From: Verrucomicrobiota bacterium
GTDB lineage: Bacteria; Verrucomicrobiota; Verrucomicrobiia; Limisphaerales; UBA11320
NCBI GenBank assembly: GCA_016199985.1
Contig: JACQFQ010000005.1
Location: 1 to 64,000, forward strand
Direction of reading: 5' to 3'
Length of the DNA: 64,000 nt
Part shown: one piece after another, positions 57,295 through 64,000 of the stretch
How the letters are laid out: every line of letters begins with the position of its first letter
How positions within the stretch are numbered: position 1 is the stretch's first letter
Notes under the pieces: generated by a model
The model's input: the letters and a program-made list of their open reading frames with translations, nothing else
Told to the model about the DNA's origin: nothing
Databases searched by the model: none
Position numbers and translations under genes: made by a program

Positions 57295-58446
57295 TCACGC
57301 CCTTTCGAAGGCCGCCAACTCGAGAACCTGCAGGGTCTCCGCCACGTTGCGCTCCAACCGGAAGACGTCGAGATCGGTCCGGCGCGCTGTGAACCGACGC
57401 GAGGACCAATCGGCGATGGCCTCCGACACGGCGCGAATGTCGGACGGGTCGGGCAGCACAGTCCCGTTGACTCCCTCTTCAATCCACTCGGAGGCGCCAT
57501 TTTGGGCCGACGTGATCACCGGCAGGCCCGCGGCCAGGGCCTCCGCAACGACATTCGCGGAAGGATCGTAGATCGGCAGGACCACGAACAAATCCGCGGC
57601 CGCGTAGGCGTTTTCCACATCGCTCATCGATCCGGCGAAGACATAGTCGTCCGACGTGAGGTAGGGCGATCGTCCCTTCCCAACGATCAGGAGCTTCACA
57701 TGAAGGCGGCTCCTGCCAGGCGCGGGATCCTCCTCCGACTGGAACTCGCTCTGGATCGACTGAACGCTCTGCCGCAGCCCGAGATGGTCCACCGCCTTCA
57801 TCGCGTAGCGCAATCCCTTCCTCTCCCACCCCGAACCGACGAACAAGAGCACCAGATCTTCGTCCTTAAACCCGAACCTCCGTCGAGTCTCCGCGCGCCG
57901 CCCCGTTTGCAGACGATCGACGTCCACGCCGTTTCTAACGAGGTGGATCCGGTCTTTGGGAAAAGCGAAGTGATCCAGGATTTCCTGACGAACCATCTCC
58001 GAGTTGACGATGACGCGCCCGGTGCTTTCGGGCTGGAACACACGGGCCTCCAGGGCCTGCATATGGCGGTGAAACGCGCTCCAACCAATGAAGAACCGCC
58101 TCCACCACGGAGCGAACTCGCGACGGCGCTGAATCCAAACCCTGTGAACTCCGTCGCCCGCGCGGTAAACATCTTGGCGAAGGGTCCGTTCCAGGCTAAA
58201 AACGCAGTCGAACACATGCGATCGCAGCGCTTCATCCACCGCCTCGGCAAACGCCAGCCCTCTGCGCGCCCGGCCGGCCTGGACGGACACGCTGTGCGTC
58301 ACAATCCCCTCGGGGGCGTCGCTCCATTGTTCCGCGAACAGGTGGATTTCGTGCCCCTCCTCGCTCAACGCGCGGATGAGCCGTTGCAAATACAGCTCCG
58401 CCCCGCCCGTGGCGGCGAACTTTCGGCGAATGAGCGCGAGTTTCAC
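57295..58446 (-). CDS. Family 4 glycosyltransferase (WaaG-like)
   Basis: From the GTG at 58446 the 383-aa product begins VKLALIRRKFAATGGAELYLQRL, matching the start of WaaG-type LPS-core glucosyltransferases with the donor-site GG. The C-terminal domain has LLFVGSGWERKGLRYAM and the GT4 donor motif PIYDPSANVVAEALAAGLPVITS, with an E-x7-E-like pair. The ATG at 58497 would add 17 atypical residues and crowd the divergent gene. With the GT2 gene it probably builds the LPS core. Confidence 0.9.
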   Translation of the reverse strand: MKLALIRRKFAATGGAELYLQRLIRALSEEGHEIHLFAEQWSDAPEGIVTHSVSVQAGRARRGLAFAEAVDEALRSHVFDCVFSLERTLRQDVYRAGDGVHRVWIQRRREFAPWWRRFFIGWSAFHRHMQALEARVFQPESTGRVIVNSEMVRQEILDHFAFPKDRIHLVRNGVDVDRLQTGRRAETRRRFGFKDEDLVLLFVGSGWERKGLRYAMKAVDHLGLRQSVQSIQSEFQSEEDPAPGRSRLHVKLLIVGKGRSPYLTSDDYVFAGSMSDVENAYAAADLFVVLPIYDPSANVVAEALAAGLPVITSAQNGASEWIEEGVNGTVLPDPSDIRAVSEAIADWSSRRFTARRTDLDVFRLERNVAETLQVLELAAFERA

Positions 58447-58503
58447 AAAGCACCACACTGGCGAGCGCTGATTTGCGGACGCAAGCTCGTTTTCCATTCA
58501 TCG

Positions 58504-60735
58504 GTGGCGGCCCGCGCCACCCACGCTTTCGGGATCTTCGGGACGCGTCTCGCGGCCCTGTTCGTCCTGCTCCTGCTCGCGCCACCGGCGAACGCGGGCC
58601 CGCCAAGCTACCGCGACGAGGTTGTCCCTCTGATCACCCGGGCGGGTTGCAGCATGGGCGCCTGCCACGGGAACGCGACAGGCAAGGGAGGGTTCAAGCT
58701 CTCGCTCCGCACCGAGGATCCGGCGAATGATCACGCGGTCCTCACCGAGGAATGGCTGGGCCGCCGGATCAACCGCGTCGATCCGGACCAAAGCCTCTTG
58801 TTGCTTAAAGCCACCGCGCAGATCCCTCACGAAGGCGGACAGCGCTTTCGCGTGGACAGCGACGAGTATCGACTCCTGCGGGACTGGATCGCGGAAGGGG
58901 CCAGGGACGACGCGGAGACGGCCCCGTCGCTCGTCGCCCTGGAAGTCGCGCCTCTCGACAAAGTGGTCGAGGCTCCGGAGTCTTCGGCGCGTCTCACGGT
59001 CACGGCGGTTTGGTCCGATGGCCGACGACAGGACGCCGCTCGCCGCGTGGTTTACGAATCGTCAAACGTTCTCATCCCGGTGTCCCCGGACGGGCTGGTG
59101 GAGAGGAAGGGTTTCGGCGAAACCGTCATCCTCGTGCGCTTCCTCCAGACGCAAACGCCGGTTCGCATCGCGTTCATCCCGAGGCGCGACGGCTTCGTCT
59201 ATCAGGCGCCGCGCGCGGAGAACTACATCGATGATCTCGTCGACCAGAAGCTGCGGCGCCTCAAGCTGCTGCCGTCGCCGCTCTGTTCGGACACGGAATT
59301 CATCCGCAGGGCCTTCCTGGACCTGACCGGGTCCCTGCCCACCGCTGATGAAGCCCGGCGGTTCGTCTCCGATCCATCGCCTTCGAAGCGACGGCACTGG
59401 ACTGACCAGCTGCTGACGAGCCCGGCCTTCGCCGATCACTGGGCGTTGAAGTGGGCCGACACGCTTCGCGCCGAGGAGCGCAGCCTCGACTTCCTGGGCG
59501 TCACCGCCTTCCAGCGATGGATTCGCGACCGTGTCGCGTCCAACAAGCCGCTCGATCAATTCGCGCGGGAAATCCTGAGCGCCGCAGGAAGCACCTACAC
59601 GCATCCCGAGGCGAGCTTCTATCGCGCGGTGCGGGATCCCTTGAGCCGCGGAGAAGCCGTGGCGCGAGTCTTCCTGGGCACGAGGCTGCAATGCGCCAAG
59701 TGCCACAACCACCCGTTTGAGCGCTGGACCCAGGCGGACTATTACGACTGGTCCTCCGTGTTCGCCCGCGTGCGGTACACCGTCCTGGAGAACCAGCGCA
59801 AGGATGAGCTCGATCAGAACGAATTCGTCGGCGAGCAGATTGTGTGGCACTCGGACGAGGGCAGCGTCACGAACGCAAAGACGGGACTGGCGGCGAAGCC
59901 GCGTTTCCTGGGAGCGAAGGAAGGCGGCTCGTGGGAGGACCCCTTGACCGCCCTGGCGGACTGGATGACGGCCCCGGGCAACGCCCTGTTCGCGCGCGCG
60001 CAGGCCAATCGCATCTGGGCGCAGCTGATGGGCAAGGGCATCGTGGATCCGGTGGATGATTTCCGGGCCACGAACCCCGGATCCAATCCGCCGCTCCTTG
60101 ACGCCCTGGCCCGCGACCTGGTCGAGAGCGGATTCGACCAGCGCCGTCTCATTCGCGCGATCGTGGCCTCGCGCACCTACCAGCTCTCCACAGTGCCCAA
60201 CTCCACGAACCAGGACGACGACTCGAACTTCTCGCGCGCCCTGGCCCGGCGCCTGAGCGCGGAGCAAATTCTTGACTCGGCATCGCAGGTGACCGGGATC
60301 GCCCCCGAATTCCATGATCAGCCTTCGGGCGTGCGCGCGGCCCGGATCACGGGTGGAAGGCCCAACCCGCGATACGGCGAGACGCCGGCGGATCGGTTCC
60401 TCGCGGTGTTCGGCAAGCCCGAGCGCCAGCTCGCGTGCGACTGCGAGCGCTCGGCTGAGACCACCATGAGCCAGGCCTTCCAGCTCGTCAGCGGCCCCGT
60501 CCTCCAGGACCTCATCAGCCGTCCTCAGAACCATCTTGCCGATTGGCTCGCCGGCCATCGGGCGCCGGAGCTCATCCTGGACGACCTGTATTGGTCGGCG
60601 TTGAGCCGGCCAGCCACGCAAGAGGAGCGTGAGCGGTTCGCTCCCCAGCTGGCGAACAGCGCGAACGCCCGCGCCTATCTTGAAGACCTGGCATGGGCGG
60701 TCCTGAACGCGAAGGAGTTTCTGTTTCGCAAATGA
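58504..60735 (+). CDS. Exported cytochrome-like DUF1549/DUF1553 protein
   Basis: From the GTG at 58504 the product is 743 aa with a signal helix (RLAALFVLLLLAPPANA). It starts with a haem-domain-like region containing the atypical GCSMGACHGNATGKGGFKLSL. This is followed by a beta-rich Ig/BIG2-like segment (about 150-230), then DUF1549 (LRRLKLLPSPLCSDTEFIRRAFLDLTGSLPTADEA). A CAKCHNHPFERWT haem motif follows, and DUF1553 comes last (FARAQANRIWAQLMGKGIVDPVDDFRATNP). No ATG is near the signal. It is the head of a three-gene cassette with DUF1501 and PPC-domain proteins. The reaction is unknown. Confidence 0.88.
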   Translation: MAARATHAFGIFGTRLAALFVLLLLAPPANAGPPSYRDEVVPLITRAGCSMGACHGNATGKGGFKLSLRTEDPANDHAVLTEEWLGRRINRVDPDQSLLLLKATAQIPHEGGQRFRVDSDEYRLLRDWIAEGARDDAETAPSLVALEVAPLDKVVEAPESSARLTVTAVWSDGRRQDAARRVVYESSNVLIPVSPDGLVERKGFGETVILVRFLQTQTPVRIAFIPRRDGFVYQAPRAENYIDDLVDQKLRRLKLLPSPLCSDTEFIRRAFLDLTGSLPTADEARRFVSDPSPSKRRHWTDQLLTSPAFADHWALKWADTLRAEERSLDFLGVTAFQRWIRDRVASNKPLDQFAREILSAAGSTYTHPEASFYRAVRDPLSRGEAVARVFLGTRLQCAKCHNHPFERWTQADYYDWSSVFARVRYTVLENQRKDELDQNEFVGEQIVWHSDEGSVTNAKTGLAAKPRFLGAKEGGSWEDPLTALADWMTAPGNALFARAQANRIWAQLMGKGIVDPVDDFRATNPGSNPPLLDALARDLVESGFDQRRLIRAIVASRTYQLSTVPNSTNQDDDSNFSRALARRLSAEQILDSASQVTGIAPEFHDQPSGVRAARITGGRPNPRYGETPADRFLAVFGKPERQLACDCERSAETTMSQAFQLVSGPVLQDLISRPQNHLADWLAGHRAPELILDDLYWSALSRPATQEERERFAPQLANSANARAYLEDLAWAVLNAKEFLFRK

Positions 60736-62141
60736 ACGCGCCCTTCTCCAACGTTCTCCCGACGCGGCTGCCACAAACCCAAATGCCGCGTCGCGCCGCC
60801 CTGAAGGTCGGGGGCATGGGGCTGTTCGGGCTCACGATTCCGAAGCTGCTCCGCGCCGCGGAAGCGTCGTCGACGACGGGGCCGCGCGCGAAGGTCAAGA
60901 GCATCATCTTCCTGTTTCAGTGGGGGGGCCCGAGCAGCATCGACATGTTCGACCGCAAGCCCGACGCGCCCGAAGGCGTTCGCGGCCCGCTGAAGTCGAT
61001 CTCGAGCTCCCTGCCCGGCGTTCCCGTCTGCGAAGGGTTGGAGCGAACGGCGAAGATCCTGAAGGAATGCGCGCTGATCCGCACCCTTCACCACACGATG
61101 TCGAACCACAACTCGGCGGGCTACTACGCGCTCACCGGCCATGCGCCCCCGTCCGATGATCAGAGGCTGCGCGATTCGCTCGATCTGTATCCCGCCTACG
61201 GATCCGTCATCGACAGGCTTGCGCCCGCGAACGCCGAGCTGCCCACATTCGTCGCGTATCCCCATGTGATCTCGGACGGCTCGATCACGCCGGGCCAGCA
61301 CGCCAGCTTCCTGGGCAAGGCTCATGATCCGCTCCTCTTCCAGCAGGATCCCAATCTGCCCGGCTTTGGGCTGCCGGAGTTCAGCCTGCCGGCGGGGGTT
61401 TCTCTGGAGCGCCTCGAGCATCGGCGCGAGATGCAGCAGCTGATCGATCGGCAGGCGCGCTTAATGGATCACGCCGCCGCGGCCCGCGGGCTCGACGCCT
61501 ACTACGATCGCGCCCTGGCCATGCTGCATTCGCCGAAGCTGCGGAAAGCCTTCGATCTCGCCTCCGAACCCGCCGTGGTGAGGGAGGCGTACGGGCGCAC
61601 CACCTACGGACAGAGCTGCCTGCTCGCCCGCCGTCTCGCGGAAGCGGGCGCGAAGTTCATCAGCGTCTATTTCTCGGACAACATCGGCGGTCAGAGCACG
61701 GAGTCAGGGGGCTGGGACACCCATGGATTCAACAACACGCGCATGTACCCGATCGTTCAGAAATACCATCTCCCGATCACCGACCAGACGCTCCCGACGC
61801 TCATCAACGACCTGAAGGATCGCGGCATGCTGGACACGACCCTGGTTGTCTGGGTGGGGGAGTTCGGTCGAACGCCCAAGATCAACGGCAACGCGAGCCG
61901 GGATCACTGGCCGCACTGTTACACGGCGCTGCTCGCGGGAGCGGGGGTGAAACGCGGTTTCGTCTACGGCGCGTCCGACAAACAGGGCGCCTACCCCGAG
62001 GAAAACGGCGTGCGACCGGACGACCTGGCGGCCACTTTGTATCACCTGATGGGAATCGCGCCGCAGACCGAGGTCCGGGACCGCGCCGACCGTCCCCTGC
62101 CCATCTCCCGAGGCAACGTGATCGAAGGCGTGCTGGCCTGA
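60732..62141 (+). CDS. DUF1501 family exported protein (cassette member)
   Basis: The 469-aa product starts at the ATG at 60732, overlapping the preceding stop by four bases. It has a Tat-like signal (PRRAALKVGGMGLFGLT). The family landmarks are FLFQWGGPSSIDMFDRKPDAP, NHNSAGYYALTGH, YGQSCLLARRLAEAG, GGWDTHG, VVWVGEFGRTPKING and SRDHWPHCYTALLAG. The last holds the conserved His residues near the C-terminus. Translation coupling to the DUF1549/DUF1553 gene indicates that the two work together. It is more canonical than the orphan copy at 9.2 kb. Confidence 0.92.
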   Translation: MNAPFSNVLPTRLPQTQMPRRAALKVGGMGLFGLTIPKLLRAAEASSTTGPRAKVKSIIFLFQWGGPSSIDMFDRKPDAPEGVRGPLKSISSSLPGVPVCEGLERTAKILKECALIRTLHHTMSNHNSAGYYALTGHAPPSDDQRLRDSLDLYPAYGSVIDRLAPANAELPTFVAYPHVISDGSITPGQHASFLGKAHDPLLFQQDPNLPGFGLPEFSLPAGVSLERLEHRREMQQLIDRQARLMDHAAAARGLDAYYDRALAMLHSPKLRKAFDLASEPAVVREAYGRTTYGQSCLLARRLAEAGAKFISVYFSDNIGGQSTESGGWDTHGFNNTRMYPIVQKYHLPITDQTLPTLINDLKDRGMLDTTLVVWVGEFGRTPKINGNASRDHWPHCYTALLAGAGVKRGFVYGASDKQGAYPEENGVRPDDLAATLYHLMGIAPQTEVRDRADRPLPISRGNVIEGVLA

Positions 62142-62196
62142 CGCGCTCTCATGCGCGAGCGGAACGCGCCGATCGAATGAAGCAAAGGACATTGGC

Positions 62197-63894
62197 ATGA
62201 AAGAGAACACCAATCGAAAGCCATCGGCCCCGATTCGCCCGCGCGCGCCCGCGGTTTGCGGACTGATCGCCGCGTTGATTCTGAGTCTTGGCTCGGAGGC
62301 TCACGCCGATTCGGTCCGCGTTCAGCCGATCGCCCTGGAGCGCGGGACAGCGCAAGAAATCCTGGTTCAAGAGGATGGAGCGTCGCGCGCGAACGAGCTA
62401 TGGACCTCATTCGGCGGCGAGGCCGCCCGCGTCCGAAAGGAGGACGACGCGTCCAAGCCCGGCGAAGCCCGATTCCAGCTCCGCGTGGGGAGCGGCGCGC
62501 GGCTGGGCGTAGGGGCGATGCGACTCGTCGGATCGAACTATCTCTCCGGCATCCACTGGGTGTTCATCGACGATCTCCCAGTCCGCGCGGACCTTCCCAC
62601 CGCCCACGACGAGTCGAACGCTCCAACTATAACGCTTCCGATCGGGATCGAAGGCCGCGCGTCGCCCGGAGTTCCGGATGTCTACCGCTTTCAGGGACGC
62701 AAGGATCAGGTGCTGTCGCTGGACGCGCTGGGGCGCCGCCTGGACTCGCGGCTGTCGCCGGTGATCCAGGTTTTCAGCTCGGACAACCAGGACCTCGCCT
62801 ACAGCAACCATGATCCGTCTCTGGGCGGCGACGCGCGCGTCTCGATCCGACTGCCGCGCGATGACGTCTACTCCATCCGCATCGCCGACCTCTACAACAA
62901 GGGCGGCGCCGATCGCGGCTACTATCTGCGCGTCGGAGGTTTTCCGATCGTCGATTCGGCCTATCCCCTCGTGGTGACGAAGGGCGGCTCGGCGACGCCC
63001 GTGGCGTTGGACAGCATGCTTCGCAGAAGCTTCCCGCTGCAGGTCTCAGGCATCCCGGCGCCGGGCGGACGAACGAACGTGCCCGTCAAGGACGGCGGCC
63101 CAGGCTTCACTCTCGCGCGCGTGATGATCAGCGATCTGCCCGAGGTCTCCGAGACCGAGGACAACCAGCCCGCAGCCCGCGCCAATCAGATCAAGTGGCC
63201 CACGGGCATCAGCGGGAGGTTCGATCGTCGCGGCGATGTGGATTGGTTCCGGTTCCACGTGGAGAAAGGCGAAAGCCTCTCCTTCCGCGCTTTCTCCAAA
63301 ACCCTCGGCTCCCCCGCCGATGTCCTCCTCCGCCTCCACCGGATGGACGGGTCCAAGCTCATCGAGTTGAATGTGAACAACGACACGGATCCCGTCATGA
63401 GCCAAACATTCGCCGAAGGGGGCGACTACCTGCTGCGTGTATGGGAGTCGACGGGATTGGGAGGAAGCAACTTCAATTACCGCGTGGAGATCACGCCCCA
63501 TGCCCCTGGTTTCAAGCTTCAGACCGCGCTGGAACACCTCGTGGCCGTCTCCAACCAGACGGTGACGTTGAAGATCACGGCCGATCGCAAAGGAGGCTAC
63601 GCGGGGCCGATACGCATCTTCGCGGAAGGCCGATCGCCGGTGAAGCTGGCGAACGACATCATTCGAACGGATCAGAAGGAGACCGACCTTTCGATCTCGC
63701 TCGGTGATCCGGAGCTCGCGGGAAAGCTCGTGATGCTTCGATTGAAGGGCTCCACAGCGGACACCAACGCGCCCGCGTTCGAGGCGCCGGTCAGCACCCG
63801 AGGGGCGCCGATGTTGAAGCGCATGGGCCCGTATCTCATGCCGCGCGAGTTCGACGGCGACATCGCCCTGCTCTTTCCACTCGAGCCGAAATAG
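62197..63894 (+). CDS. Exported PPC (bacterial pre-peptidase C-terminal) domain protein
   Basis: The 565-aa protein has a signal peptide (AVCGLIAALILSLGSEAHA) and at least two PPC-type beta-sandwich domains. The clearest is near residues 335-430: GISGRFDRRGDVDWFRFHVEKGESLSFRAFSKTLGSPADVLLRLHR. An earlier related one is near 145-250 (GRASPGVPDVYRFQGRKDQVLSLDAL). It has no catalytic domain and is probably an adhesion or substrate-presentation partner. It lies 55 bases after the DUF1501 gene, completing a cassette layout common in PVC bacteria. The 106 bases after its stop hold no gene. Confidence 0.87.
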   Translation: MKENTNRKPSAPIRPRAPAVCGLIAALILSLGSEAHADSVRVQPIALERGTAQEILVQEDGASRANELWTSFGGEAARVRKEDDASKPGEARFQLRVGSGARLGVGAMRLVGSNYLSGIHWVFIDDLPVRADLPTAHDESNAPTITLPIGIEGRASPGVPDVYRFQGRKDQVLSLDALGRRLDSRLSPVIQVFSSDNQDLAYSNHDPSLGGDARVSIRLPRDDVYSIRIADLYNKGGADRGYYLRVGGFPIVDSAYPLVVTKGGSATPVALDSMLRRSFPLQVSGIPAPGGRTNVPVKDGGPGFTLARVMISDLPEVSETEDNQPAARANQIKWPTGISGRFDRRGDVDWFRFHVEKGESLSFRAFSKTLGSPADVLLRLHRMDGSKLIELNVNNDTDPVMSQTFAEGGDYLLRVWESTGLGGSNFNYRVEITPHAPGFKLQTALEHLVAVSNQTVTLKITADRKGGYAGPIRIFAEGRSPVKLANDIIRTDQKETDLSISLGDPELAGKLVMLRLKGSTADTNAPAFEAPVSTRGAPMLKRMGPYLMPREFDGDIALLFPLEPK

Positions 63895-64000
63895 TTCCTT
63901 GGCCCAGGGCCAGCCGCCTCCGGATTCGCGACGCATTTGGAGATCGGGTTGGTCGTCCCCTGCCGTTTTTCTTTCCTGGGCGTCCAGGACCCCACGGCCG

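Noticed and set aside
57055..58503. 5' extension of the DUF1549/DUF1553 frame by 483 codons
   Set aside because: It is antisense to two glycosyltransferase genes with conserved motifs. The signal peptide at about 58504 marks the real start.

Overview
The window is a GC-rich (roughly 64% by eye) bacterial chromosome segment. It most likely comes from Verrucomicrobiota, in or near the Limisphaerales/Pedosphaera group. Three things point there: several PVC-type cassettes (DUF1501, DUF1549/DUF1553, DUF1552, DUF1592/1588/1587/1585), small families common in this phylum (DUF5069, DUF2723 with TPR, GYF/DUF4190 pseudopilin-like), and secreted proteins ending in a short 'FFRV/FFSLR'-type domain. Core genes (pyrH, rho, glyA, purD, truA, trmL, ruvX, hemL) mark it as chromosome. 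I see no rRNA, tRNA, CRISPR array or intact prophage.

Layout. 1-1.6 kb: an AT-richer accessory patch with the start of a RAYT/IS200-like transposase running off the left edge, an unknown exported protein, a perfect 58-bp hairpin flanked by TTA, and a reading-frame remnant that stops exactly at the hairpin border. 1.6-7.2 kb: a membrane protein, then a five-haem cytochrome with a PA14 domain followed by a secreted beta-propeller dehydrogenase-like protein. 7.2-15.1 kb: DEAD-box helicase, an orphan DUF1501 protein, pyrH, a DUF971/[2Fe-2S] ferredoxin/PhyH-dioxygenase run, DUF5069 and rho. 15.3-19.9 kb: an LMW-phosphatase/RpiB/GlyA three-domain fusion, an S41-like protein and purD, all on the minus strand. 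20.1-25.0 kb: a tightly coupled four-gene GldA/GldF/GldG/DUF4340 ABC operon. 25-35 kb: mostly secreted or membrane proteins of unclear role, including a 1045-aa protein built from two 465-aa tandem copies.

35.1-41.8 kb: an ECF sigma factor overlapping a small membrane protein, a 1413-aa DUF2723 GT-C-like membrane protein with TPRs, and a subtilase with an STN-like N-terminal domain. 41.8-44.8 kb: hemL-ruvX-truA-trmL operon. 44.9 kb: fdhD. 45.8-50.2 kb: DUF1592-DUF1552 cassette. 50.4-55.6 kb: sugar ABC uptake operon (mutarotase-like, lipoprotein SBP, double ATPase, permease with an unusual inserted domain). 55.7-58.4 kb: Rieske protein and two glycosyltransferases of LPS-core type. 58.5-63.9 kb: DUF1549/DUF1553-DUF1501-PPC cassette.

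The window mixes housekeeping operons with the extracytoplasmic c-type-cytochrome/DUF1501 cassettes that dominate PVC genomes and still lack an assigned reaction. The strongest oddities are the PTP-RpiB-GlyA fusion, the permease with an inserted SBP-like domain, the IS-end hairpin with its truncated neighbour, and the tandemly duplicated secreted protein. All family assignments come from reading motifs; no database search was run.
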